Assembly (NCBI GenBank): GCA_030295235.1
Contig: AP026162.1
Location: 496,001 to 560,000, forward strand
Length of the DNA stretch: 64,000 bases
Reading direction: 5' to 3'
From: Fistulifera solaris
Taxonomy: Eukaryota > Bacillariophyta > Bacillariophyceae > Naviculales > Stauroneidaceae
Every line of letters begins with the position of its first letter. The stretch's first letter is position 1. The notes below the pieces were generated by a model, which worked only from the letters and a program-made list of their open reading frames with translations, ran no database searches and was not told the DNA's origin. The translations under genes were made by a program, and so were the position numbers. This document shows positions 1 through 8,728 of this stretch, piece by piece.

Positions 1-322
1 CCAATTGGGGAAAGTGCGAGACACTTTCCCCCAATTGCGCAAGCCGTGCTTATCATCATTGAACCTGTTTTGCGTGAAGACTTTTCAAATCGCTGATAAG
101 GAGCGCGGTCGGCGTTTTATGATGACGAAATCAATGCCAAATTAAGCAAAACAGGACTGATTGAGTCACGATTCCGGATCTTCCAGTCACACCCGTTTAC
201 ACACAGAACGTCGCGCACGCACGTCGCACACCGCACATCGCTTGCACAATAAAACATGAGAATGCCAATTTTCTCCAAATCATTAGTCTAATATCTCACC
301 TTACGAATAGATTACTCGAACG
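1..322. other. Upstream intergenic region with terminal hairpin
   Basis: No gene seen. Bases 1-16 and 22-37 form an imperfect inverted repeat around a 5-base loop (CCAATTGGGGAAAGTG against CACTTTCCCCCAATTG); the arms differ by one base in the G/C run. It may be the end of an inverted-repeat element cut by the window edge. The rest is probably the promoter of the carrier gene at 323. Confidence 0.4.
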
Positions 323-1289
323 ATGAAAACGCCTATTCTTTGGTTCACTCTTCTATTGACATGCCGACACACCGCTGCTGCTGTGCCTGTGGCGGGGCGA
401 CGTGCACAACAGCCGGCTTGGGTGGATGGCTTGAAAAACGGTTTAGCGAGTGCGCTGGCCGCCGGCTGCGTCAAAACGAGTTTGCAGCCCATTGACGCCA
501 TCAAAACCATTCAGCAATATCAACAAGCCAAAGGAACAGCCTCTCTGACAATATGGGAAGCTTGTCGGGAAATCATGAGTCGGCCGGGAGGATTTTGGAA
601 CTTTTACGCGGGGTTGGGCGTCACGGTCTTTGGGGCTATGCCGAGTGTGGCTCTTTATTTCGGGGTGTACAGCTATTGCAAGAAAACGTTACTGAATAGT
701 CGCTGGGGTAAGAAGCATCCTACTGCTAGTGTGGCTTTATCGGCGGCTATCGGCAACTCGGTGGCTAGTTTTTCACGAGTGCCGTATGAAGTATTGAAGC
801 AGCAACTGCAGACCGGAGTTTACACAAGTACATGGCAAGCCTTCAAAGAAATATCATCTTCAAAGGAATACATGTCGCTGCTGTTTCCGAAAGGTGGTAT
901 TGCTATCCAGATGCTGCGAGATGTCCCCTACGCTGTCATCACTTTGATGTTATATGAAACGCTACAGAATACATTTCATAAATCGCGGTCGAACAAGCTG
1001 ATTGATTTTTTGTGTCGGGGGAGCCGCCGGCGGCTTTGGAAGCTGGGCCACGAACCCCACGGATGTTATTAAGACTCGTCTTCAGACGAATTCGGAGCTT
1101 TATGGTGGATCCGTTCGAACATGTACGGCCGAAATATGGCGAGAAGGAGGAGCCATGGCATTTTTGAGAGGAAGTGTGCCACGACTTGTACACAAAGTGC
1201 CCGCAAACGCATTTTTCTTTGTGTTTTACGAGGGATTTCGGCAATTACTGGGAGTGCGAGATAACGAAATAGGGTCGAAAGATGACTAA
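323..1289 (+). CDS. Mitochondrial carrier family protein, SAM-carrier-like
   Basis: Three-repeat SLC25 carrier. The signature P-x-[DE]-x-x-[KR] occurs once per repeat: QPIDAIK near residue 55, VPYEVLK near 153 and NPTDVIK in the third repeat. The VPxEVxKQ form in repeat 2 resembles S-adenosylmethionine carriers (SLC25A26 type), so SAM/SAH exchange across an organelle membrane is the best guess. The N-terminus (MKTPILWFTLLLTCRHTAAA) is hydrophobic and leader-like, so plastid envelope is possible besides mitochondrion. The reading frame shifts by one base at a six-T run (1006-1011); with one T fewer the third repeat reads on as DFCVGGAAGGFGSWATNP, exactly as the family requires. Only 40 bp separate it from the convergent gene ending at 1330. 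The substrate is inferred; the family is secure. Confidence 0.8.
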
Positions 1290-1329
1290 GAATGCTAGAT
1301 AGGACGCTATAGCTTATCGTCTAACCTAT

Positions 1330-1674
1330 TTAATTATAAGCGTCGTTCGCACTATTTGTTGTTGCTTCGTTAACCTCGTTTGCTAAATAAGGAGGCAATG
1401 AAAGCTCGGCCGGTGTCCACCCGTCCAATGCAGATAAGTCAATTTCTTTCAAAGACGGAGGGCACCAGTCAATGGATATTTTTTCATCGTCGTGCGCCAT
1501 AATTGACTGATTAAAGCAAGTGCTGATTGCTGAATCGTCCCATTTAAAATCGGGCGACGGCTTCAAAGGTAAGTGCTGTTTTTGTGGAACAGATTGTTGG
1601 AAAATAATATTGTCATCGTCTGAGCCCGACGATGCCATTTCGTCGTCATCAACTTCCCTCGTTGACATCGTCAT
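1330..1674 (-). CDS. Short SMN-like protein (Gemin2-binding helix)
   Basis: 114 residues, acidic N-terminus. The segment WDDSAISTCFNQSI matches in pattern the Gemin2-binding helix of survival motor neuron protein (human WDDTALIKAYDKAV): WDD[ST]A[LI] then conservative Y/F, D/N, A/S and V/I pairs. A second weak match, DDDNIIFQQ, sits upstream of it as EDSVLFRR does in human SMN. No Tudor domain and no C-terminal YG box are present, and the stop lies 41 bp from the convergent carrier gene, leaving little room for more exons. If real it would be a minimal SMN that nucleates a Gemin2/Sm assembly complex. Seen: the motif and the length. Known: its role in SMN. Inferred: function here. It could otherwise be an unrelated acidic protein. 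Confidence 0.5.
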   Translation of the reverse strand: MTMSTREVDDDEMASSGSDDDNIIFQQSVPQKQHLPLKPSPDFKWDDSAISTCFNQSIMAHDDEKISIDWCPPSLKEIDLSALDGWTPAELSLPPYLANEVNEATTNSANDAYN

Positions 1675-2330
1675 TACTTCTCGTTTTCTGTCTTAAAAAG
1701 CTTGGGCAATTAAAACGGCGCTTTGACTGCTATTCCAAATAATGGGCTTGTCTATCTATCAAAGATGAGATGAACAGTAATTATTGCCAATCATCGATTA
1801 GGCAAATATAATGAGGCACATGCCAGACTTTTCAGTTGCCGATAAGACACGGGTCTGTTGATTCATTGTTCATTGTTCATTGCTATAAGGCGAAAGGCAA
1901 TCCCAATAAGGTTAATGCTGAAGTGCTTAGTTGATTGTATTGCTGGTTTTCCAGCTCCAGTAGGGAGACGGGCCAAAATCATTGTAGCGAGAGTTGCTGC
2001 AATGTGCAATGTCGTACAGAGTAGTGCTTTTATTATAACTAGCCGCCTTCGGCGTCTAGCCCCTGCAGGGCTTTATTCGTTCTCGCCCTTCCCGCAAGCG
2101 GGGGGCTCGATCCCCGGGGATAGCGTCAAACCCGTGATTCAGACACCCGGGAGCGCGTTACGTTACGTGACACACACACACACACACACACACGGACACA
2201 GCGCGCTATTATAAATAGATTATAAATAGATCTAACTGGTTACTTTTTTACATTGCCCTTTTTGTATCGGCGCTCAAGGTTTTCACCTTAAACAGCCCAT
2301 TCGAAGACGTTGCTTCGTTCTAGTATATAT
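1675..2330. other. Intergenic region with GC-rich inverted segments and CA repeat
   Basis: Lies between two tail-to-head minus-strand genes. Around 2040-2160 there is a GC-rich stretch with short dyads (GCCGCCTTCGGCG; CCCCGCTTGCGGG type). A CA dinucleotide run and two TATAAATAG copies follow. No coding region is supported. Confidence 0.5.
2169..2194. repeat. (CA)n microsatellite
   Basis: About twelve uninterrupted CA units, the only long dinucleotide microsatellite in the window. Confidence 0.95.
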
Positions 2331-4322
2331 CTAGTAGAATACAGTGGATCCATTCGCTTCATCGAGGGCGTCAAGAGCTTCACTTACACAAAAATCGGCC
2401 CCGATGTTTCGAGGAATACCGGATCTGCTCCCGCAATAAATGTCTGGTCGAATACCTCCGCTCACAAACTCGCCGCTGCTTCTATCGTAACGTGCCCCGC
2501 CCACAAATGTTACATGCTTCAAGGCCGGAGTCAAATATTCTGCCACGGTCAACCGCAAACCTCCGCCATCGGGCATCGGAAATGTGTGCTGGATTAATCC
2601 TTTTCCGAACGTCCGCGTTCCAATCGTAGCAACAGTTCTGCCATTGTCACGTAGTGCCGAAGCGAAAACTTCGGCAGAACTGGCGGTTCCTTCGTTGATC
2701 AGCAAAACGATAGGCTTGGATTTCTTCGTGAATGACGCTGTCCGAGAAGCCGGCAGGATACCACGCTTGAGTCGTTGCTCTCGTAATGAAGCATATGCAC
2801 TAGGAGGTGACCAATTGATCCCATTTTCGTCAAACATCTCAGGACTCTCTCGCCGAACTTGATCCAGTGTTGTCGACTTAGGTTCACTGCTGAGTAGATA
2901 GCCCGGGTATCTTTTGTCAACAACGTATTCTTCTACATCATGCGGGGTAAAGCCACCTCGCGAGTTGAGGGTGAAACACAGTACAGCGTGTGGATCTTTG
3001 AGTAAACTAGAGGCGGTCAGCATAGCTTCTTGGATGACACCTCCGTAGTTGTTACGTAAATCAATGATGTAGCTCGAAGCTCCCTCCTTTTCCAAGCTTT
3101 CCACAGCCTCAACGAATCCAGCCGTTGCCGCTTTCGAGAAGCGCGTCAATCGAATGTACCCAACCGCATTGTCTGGCTCGGTGATGGAAAAAGGATCGAA
3201 TATCGTTCGATGCAACAACTCATAATGCACGATGGCATTTCCGCCAATCAGTCGCTCCTCTGTCGGGCTAAAAATGGTGTCGGCCGTCAACAACGTGGGA
3301 ATTTGCAAGCGAATGGGCCGATAGGCCACCACAACTTCACGGCCATCTTCAATCCCTGCGTAGACGGGCTTCGCGACTGTCAAGTCGGGGTAGCCGAAAT
3401 AGTTTTCGGCGGATGAAAACTTGTCGAGGGATTGCAGATTCCTGTCCTCACCAACCGCTATAATTCGATCACCTACTACCAAACCAGCTCGTTCTGCCGG
3501 CGAGTCTGGAATCACTGCTGTGACAACGGGTAGCTTTGCCACTTTGGCAGCGTCGAGCAGTTTCTGGTGACTGTGTTTCGCCAATTCGGGGGGTAAACTT
3601 GCCATAACCGGGGCTCTATTAGCCCCAAAGAAAAACGAATCTTGACTGTCGTTCGGCGACTTCACAACAACACCTAGCCCGAGGAATCCGTTATTAGAGG
3701 GCTTGAGTTCAGCTCGTAGTTGTTCTCGTGTCAGATAAGAACTGAAAGGATCATTCAGCTGCTTTACTAACCACTGCAATCCCTCCACGGCGCCATCGCG
3801 TGTTTCTAACATTTGTCTATCGCGACTGAGCCAATCTTTCCACACAATATAGAAATCTAGTGGCTGAAAGTATGCACCGCCGGACAAGTCGTAATACATG
3901 TTGTTGATGGTCCCTACCGCGTAATCCATAAGTGCTTTGTTTGCGGCAATCCTTTCTTCCGGAAGCCCATCCTGAATAATGGACCAATACTGCTTTCCGG
4001 CTGGTAAACGGCTTTGCGGCTGATCTTCTGCTGAAGCGAAGCCGGGAGAAAACGACAGTGCGGCCACAAGCCCGATTGTTAACAGACAATCACGAAGTGT
4101 CGTTTGCAATAGAGTGCCCAGTTTCGAACATTTTGAATTGTTATATGCATCCGACTCATCCGCTTTCATGCAGAGAGGTGACTTATTCCCAAAGATCTTT
4201 GATTGTGGCTGTATCGTAGAGAATAAGTTGGAAGGAGCATGTCCGAAAAGAGAAAATAGCTGAAAAGATGTCACCGAGAAGTGCCCCGACAGAAAAAGAA
4301 TGACTACCATCAACCGTTTCAT
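2331..4322 (-). CDS. CTPA: Plastid C-terminal processing peptidase (S41, CtpA type)
   Basis: Serine endopeptidase of the Tsp/CtpA family; in plastids the family trims the C-terminus of photosystem II D1 in the thylakoid lumen. I choose the ATG at 4322 (MKRLMVVILFLSGHFSVTSF), which begins a signal peptide cut before an aromatic residue as in secondary plastids; a hydrophobic stretch near residue 85 ending FASAED looks like a lumenal transfer signal. A PDZ domain follows (AVIPDSPAERAGLVVGDRII), then the S41 core with NEGTASSAEVFASALRDN holding the nucleophilic Ser and GTRTFGKGLIQ holding the catalytic Lys. About 663 residues in a single exon, longer than plant CtpA because of the leader. Which of the several algal CtpA paralogues it is cannot be told. 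Confidence 0.88.
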   Translation of the reverse strand: MKRLMVVILFLSGHFSVTSFQLFSLFGHAPSNLFSTIQPQSKIFGNKSPLCMKADESDAYNNSKCSKLGTLLQTTLRDCLLTIGLVAALSFSPGFASAEDQPQSRLPAGKQYWSIIQDGLPEERIAANKALMDYAVGTINNMYYDLSGGAYFQPLDFYIVWKDWLSRDRQMLETRDGAVEGLQWLVKQLNDPFSSYLTREQLRAELKPSNNGFLGLGVVVKSPNDSQDSFFFGANRAPVMASLPPELAKHSHQKLLDAAKVAKLPVVTAVIPDSPAERAGLVVGDRIIAVGEDRNLQSLDKFSSAENYFGYPDLTVAKPVYAGIEDGREVVVAYRPIRLQIPTLLTADTIFSPTEERLIGGNAIVHYELLHRTIFDPFSITEPDNAVGYIRLTRFSKAATAGFVEAVESLEKEGASSYIIDLRNNYGGVIQEAMLTASSLLKDPHAVLCFTLNSRGGFTPHDVEEYVVDKRYPGYLLSSEPKSTTLDQVRRESPEMFDENGINWSPPSAYASLREQRLKRGILPASRTASFTKKSKPIVLLINEGTASSAEVFASALRDNGRTVATIGTRTFGKGLIQHTFPMPDGGGLRLTVAEYLTPALKHVTFVGGARYDRSSGEFVSGGIRPDIYCGSRSGIPRNIGADFCVSEALDALDEANGSTVFY

Positions 4323-4650
4323 GTTGTCCTTCTTCCTCAATTATATGTGCTCCGCCGAATGCCAAAACTGTGTCAAGCAGTTAAGACGTGCATTGCTGCT
4401 CTTCTATAGTTCACTTTTCAAAGGAGTTCGTAATAAGCGAATTAACAACGGAACAAACCGAAATTCGAATGAAGTCTTGTTGTTGTTCTGCTTCTGCTTC
4501 TGCGAGGTGTTTTTGAGAAAATGCCGCTTCTGCGTGCAGCACGCGCGCGTGACGTGGCGTATTCACAACGTGTTACTATAAACACAATGTGTAGGCGACA
4601 TATCACACGACAGGATTTCAGTCACGACCCGCGATGAAGCGTATCGATTT

Positions 4651-4946
4651 TAGTGCTCGGAAACAGCGGAAAAATTTGAATCGAATATTTTCGAACCGGT
4701 TTTTGGTCGAATCGGTTTTGAAACCGTTTCATCGAATGTCCTCCAATCACCGTAGAACTAGCTAAAAATCGTCATCTTCGCCCGTTCAGTGACGCCGAAT
4801 CAGACGAAAGGTACTGTTTGGGTACCGCTAAGATCGCTCCGGTACTAAATAAAATGAAACGGTTTCAAGAAATTTGAACCAATTTCATAATTTTATGGTG
4901 AATATTCGGTTTGAAACGGTTTCGCCCCAAACCGTTCCGAGCACTA
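4651..4946. mobile_element. hAT-like MITE with 8-bp target duplication
   Basis: A 296-bp element with perfect 12-bp terminal inverted repeats TAGTGCTCGGAA / TTCCGAGCACTA. It is flanked on both sides by the same 8 bases ATCGATTT (4643-4650 and 4947-4954). The inner sequence is rich in GGTTTTGAAACCG-type dyads. The 8-bp target duplication and the TAGTG..CGGAA termini are typical of hAT non-autonomous elements. There is no coding capacity. The perfect duplication suggests a fairly recent insertion. Confidence 0.85.
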
Positions 4947-5114
4947 ATCGATTTATTCTTTCATACGGTAAGCAAAATGGGCTCTCTATTTAGTCTACAA
5001 AAATAATACTCCGTATTCACAACATTTTGCAATGCAAGAATCGAATATTTGCGTTGATTAATCCTGCAAATTAATCCAGTGTATGTCATTATACAGAAAA
5101 TCTTTGCACGTTCC

Positions 5115-5595
5115 ACTTCCACTGTGTACGTTCCAGAAATTCTGGATTCAATGTATTTCATCATACAGAGATGTGTGTGCTTGTCAACTAGGCTCCAAAT
5201 GCGATGCCAGACCCTCCGAAAAGAATCTGACACCATAAACCCATTTAGCCCAAGGAAATCTAGCCACTTCTCTATTAACCAACATTATCTACTTCATTAA
5301 TGTGATCGCCGCCGTCCACTTCCTCGATTTCTCCGTTGCTTCCTCTACGTGAGGTTGATCTTGAATCATCATCACTATCAGACCCTTCCTTTTTTTCTTG
5401 TTCACTTGCACTAATATCTTTGTCGCCATCCAAACGTCTGAAAAATCTATCCACCTTCTTCTGCTGATTTTGTGTATGTTTCAGAAAATCAGGTACTTAG
5501 TGTATTTCAACATACAGATATTCTGTTTAATTTCCAGAACAATTTTTTTCCAGAAATTCTGGAGACGATGTTGCAGAAATTCTGGAGACCGTGAG
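5115..5595. repeat. Dispersed TTCCAGAAATTCTGG palindromes, array A
   Basis: Several copies of the window's recurring palindrome, e.g. GTTCCAGAAATTCTGG near 5129, TTCCAGAAATTCTGGAGA near 5549 and GCAGAAATTCTGGAGA near 5573, alternating with CATACAGA..TTCTGT pieces. Degenerate compared with the arrays at 24.6 and 63 kb. Confidence 0.65.
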
Positions 5596-5695
5596 GAGTG
5601 TCGTGATTAATAATTGTTGAACAACAAAATGCGATATCGCGTTGCGTTTCTTTTACTTTCAAGACAATAATATCATATCACCTACCTATCGGATA

Positions 5696-6949
5696 ATGAT
5701 GGCCGCATTGTCTGCCATGAGCTTTTTCTTAATCATGAGAGTGCTCGCATTGACATCAGCGTACTACTCGACAACGTTCTTCCGCAGACATGTCGGCGTA
5801 TCAACTTTCCTACGATCTTCCGTGCAAGAAAATTCTAGCATCGAAAAGAAATGTTTGACAGAAGCTCGTGTGTTCGAACAATTATGTCACGAAGTTGGCG
5901 TTCAACCAGCCGGACTGCTGCGACTCGGTGAGTCCGCAGACGGTATCCGGGGTTTGTATCTTAATCGTGCTGTAAAAACGGGTGACCTTGTTCTTTCCAT
6001 CCCTTTAAACAAATGCCTTAGAGATGACCAACAATTGCCCGACTGGATGCCGCGAACAGAGGATGAGTCAGTGGAGGAGTGTGGAGCTTGGGCTTTGCGA
6101 TTGGCGGCGTGTCTGATGGAAGCCCAAAAATCACCGTATCAATCGCACCACTCTTTGTGGTTCTCTTTACTCCCCAACCCCTCTGATCTCAGGTCGTCAT
6201 TACCAATTCACTGGGATGATGAAATTGTTCAATCTACAAGTCACACCGCCTTCACCATGGCGGTGGATTCTGCATATTTTGCGCGAGCCGGAGCAATTCA
6301 ATCGATTGACGTTGATGTGGATTTCAGCGGTGCTCTTGATGTGATACAGACAAGGACTTGTCGAGTACAGACATCCAAAGGTTATCCCCTCCGACTACTG
6401 GCTCCAGTCTTTGATCTTTTCAACCACGCGAGTCCTGCTACTGCCGAATTTTCGCTAGAGAATGACAACATGTTGGTGGTTCGAGCGATGGCTGATTTGG
6501 AAGAAGATCAACACGTGTGTATTGATTATGGGCCTTCGACCAAGCCGGCATGGAACTCTCTAGTCTCGTACGGATTTATTACTGCTGAAGATGAAGAACT
6601 TGCGGAAGTATATCTCGATGGTGTGCGCTATGAAGTGGGCCCTGATTTTATTCCGGAAGACATGGTTGTTGCAGCCTCGTCTGTGTATCTCGCACAAACA
6701 CACGCTCTGGATGAAAATGTTGTTTTGACACCTGAAATTGCCATGCTTCTCGCTCGACGTATATCAGATGTCGCACACAGCTACTCGCTTCCACCAGGAA
6801 CAAACGAAGGTACAGCTATTGAGAGTACACCGGTGAGCACTATTTCCATGCGATGGGCTTCTGCTCTCCGATGGAACCAGCATCGTATTCTGCTCAAATG
6901 CTCTTCCAACCTTCAAGACTGGGCGGAACAGCAATCATCTATAGATTAA
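5696..6949 (+). CDS. SET-domain protein methyltransferase, Rubisco-LSMT-like
   Basis: About 417 residues from the ATG at 5696 (MMAALSAMSFFLIM), preferred over an upstream ATG because it opens directly on a hydrophobic leader. The split SET domain of the SETD3/LSMT class is recognisable: GESADGIRGLYLNRAVKTGD with LVLSIPLNKC at the start, the LAPVFDLFNHASP motif carrying the NH cofactor-binding pair, and HVCIDYGPSTKPAWNSLVSYGF at the end. The family methylates lysine or histidine of non-histone proteins; plastid members act on Rubisco large subunit or aldolase. Because of the leader I infer plastid or secretory-pathway location. The substrate cannot be told. A single exon with no frame break. 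Confidence 0.82.
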   Translation: MMAALSAMSFFLIMRVLALTSAYYSTTFFRRHVGVSTFLRSSVQENSSIEKKCLTEARVFEQLCHEVGVQPAGLLRLGESADGIRGLYLNRAVKTGDLVLSIPLNKCLRDDQQLPDWMPRTEDESVEECGAWALRLAACLMEAQKSPYQSHHSLWFSLLPNPSDLRSSLPIHWDDEIVQSTSHTAFTMAVDSAYFARAGAIQSIDVDVDFSGALDVIQTRTCRVQTSKGYPLRLLAPVFDLFNHASPATAEFSLENDNMLVVRAMADLEEDQHVCIDYGPSTKPAWNSLVSYGFITAEDEELAEVYLDGVRYEVGPDFIPEDMVVAASSVYLAQTHALDENVVLTPEIAMLLARRISDVAHSYSLPPGTNEGTAIESTPVSTISMRWASALRWNQHRILLKCSSNLQDWAEQQSSID

Positions 6950-7023
6950 ACTATTTTGTTATATTCATATTAAGCGCAATTTCGGGGTTTGTGACAATTA
7001 CCTTTGCATTCTAAAAACGATTC

Positions 7024-8121
7024 TTAAAAGTACTTGGTACCAAATACGTCTCTGTCGTGTTGTCGTTTACGTTCCGATCGTGTCGTTAATTTCACCGACC
7101 CATCGGATTCAATGTTGGGACGATCTAAGCGGTTCGCGTAGGGAGGCTCTAGTACAGCTCGTTGAGCATCGGTCAAATCTTCGTAGATTCCTTTGGGCCA
7201 TTTTGACTGTCCTTCTGCCATGTAAGATCTTCCGTAGCTGCAGGTGGCGGGTGCAAAGCGATACAAGCAGGCCCGTCGTTGTCGATTCTCCGGTGTCCAC
7301 GCCAAAGCTCCGTGGACCGTACCTTCCGAGAACAAAACGACATCACCTGCTTTTGTGGCAGGCTGAATGATATATTCGCTGTACATTTCTCCGTCACGCA
7401 TACCATCGGGCATTTTGAAATTCGATTTATGACTACCGGGGACTACACAAAACCCACCGTCACCTGGATTGTGATCAGTGAGCATGACATTGCATCCTAA
7501 CAAGACCGAGCGAATAGTTCCTTGGAAGCAACTGTAGGCAAGGTTCGGGTTGTATTCCCCCGTCTCGCAGTCAATGGTCCCTCCGTGTAATTGAAAGCCT
7601 TCTGCACCGTGGTCTTGACAAAGAACGAAGGGTAAATGATCCATGCGATACCCTTTACCGAGAATTCCATGAAAGAGGGGAACAAGACGTGGATGCGCCA
7701 AGATGGATTTGAATACTTTAGATTCGGCTCCCCATTCTAAAACTCGTCCCAAATCTTTACGTCCCGGTCCGGATCCGTACAGCTTTGTTCCTTGAACAGC
7801 ATTCCGTAACGCCGCATCCGATCGTTCTACCATCTCATGTTCGTGTCGATCGATGACCTCATTGGCTTGTCGAACTTCTTCGGGTGTCAGCACACCACGA
7901 ATTACTATGAAACCGTTCAAATCAAACAAATATCGTTCTGCCTCCGTCATTTCAGTAGGAAATGACTGTGTAGATAACGGGGCAGCCGACATGATACGGT
8001 TGTTGGCAGCAACGGACAGAACTGTTTTCTTGACACGAGACGGCTTGGCGATGACAGTCAACGATCTCACTGCGCTAGTTGTCAATAGTAACGATTTTGC
8101 CAGCGTGCTCATGAAGCGCAT
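7024..8121 (-). CDS. Phytanoyl-CoA dioxygenase (PhyH) family protein
   Basis: 365 residues. A non-haem Fe(II)/2-oxoglutarate oxygenase fold: the N-terminal helix region reads AERYLFDLNGFIVIRGVLTPEEV; a metal-site segment QLHGGTID; CNVMLTDHNPGDGGFCVVPGSHKSNF is the hallmark core; and GTVHGALAWTPENRQRR supplies the distal His and the Arg that binds 2-oxoglutarate. The first 45 residues are Ser/Val/Arg-rich and look like an organelle leader (MRFMSTLAKSLLLTTSAVRS). The substrate is unknown; the family hydroxylates branched acyl-CoAs and many secondary metabolites. It is head to head with the gene at 8729. Confidence 0.85.
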   Translation of the reverse strand: MRFMSTLAKSLLLTTSAVRSLTVIAKPSRVKKTVLSVAANNRIMSAAPLSTQSFPTEMTEAERYLFDLNGFIVIRGVLTPEEVRQANEVIDRHEHEMVERSDAALRNAVQGTKLYGSGPGRKDLGRVLEWGAESKVFKSILAHPRLVPLFHGILGKGYRMDHLPFVLCQDHGAEGFQLHGGTIDCETGEYNPNLAYSCFQGTIRSVLLGCNVMLTDHNPGDGGFCVVPGSHKSNFKMPDGMRDGEMYSEYIIQPATKAGDVVLFSEGTVHGALAWTPENRQRRACLYRFAPATCSYGRSYMAEGQSKWPKGIYEDLTDAQRAVLEPPYANRLDRPNIESDGSVKLTTRSERKRQHDRDVFGTKYF

Positions 8122-8728
8122 TGCTTGTTGCTGCTGAGGCTTTAAGCGGCGAGGGATTTGATGAACACGACGAGATGAACTGGGGTCAATAAACCCATTG
8201 CCATTACCATCACTTCTTTTCTTTCGTCTCGTTCTTCATTTTGCAGAAAATCGCGAAATGGGGGCTGAGTCACTTTTGAGAGATGACGTCATGCACACGC
8301 CTTGTGCGCGCGCCAAATAATCTTCGCGCGGCGGAGAAGAGATCGCGAGGAACTCAAAACCTCTGTGACAGATCTGGTTTTCCAACCATCTGTCAAAGAG
8401 GTATGCGATCCGATGTTTTTGACTATGGCATAAAAAGTAAAAGATCCACAAGATCTTTGCACCTCGTTTCGTTTTGTTCGCCATGCATTTTTTCCTTTCG
8501 CTTCCACTTTTATTCTCTTTCTGCTTCGATCCATCGGATGGTCATTGTTGCAGAGACTATAGCAGCATAAACAACTAATTTCAATTGAGAAGCCCAAAAT
8601 TGATTGCGTTCTCTCTAGAAGCATCTATTTTCCGGAAGAACGGCGCATAAGTTGAAACAAGCGACTTGCATCAACTGTAAGCTCGAGATTCGAGACGCGA
8701 ACCCTCTTTGACCGTATTGCGCGTTAGC
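8122..8728. other. Divergent promoter region, PhyH / GH94-like gene
   Basis: About 600 bp between two divergent genes. It includes the palindrome TGACGTCA at 8284-8291. No gene seen; open frames here lack codon coherence. Confidence 0.6.
8284..8291. promoter_or_regulatory. CRE/bZIP palindrome TGACGTCA
   Basis: A perfect cAMP-response-element-type palindrome in the divergent promoter, 163 bp upstream of the PhyH start. In diatoms CRE-like sites bound by bZIP factors mediate CO2/cAMP responses; a role here is inference only. Confidence 0.35.

Larger units (their letters stand above)
4323..5695. other. Intergenic region between divergent CtpA and SET genes
   Basis: Holds a 296-bp hAT-like MITE (4651-4946) and a loose set of palindromes of the TTCCAGAAATTCTGG family (about 5115-5595). 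No gene seen. Confidence 0.7.

Noticed and set aside
1002-1289. Separate small carrier gene starting inside the SAM-carrier-like gene
   Set aside because: It is the third repeat of the same carrier displaced by a one-base homopolymer error; it has no own start codon (TTG).
2040-2160. tRNA-like or organellar insertion
   Set aside because: GCTCGATCCCCGGGG looks like a T-arm, but no acceptor/anticodon arms of the right spacing pair with it.
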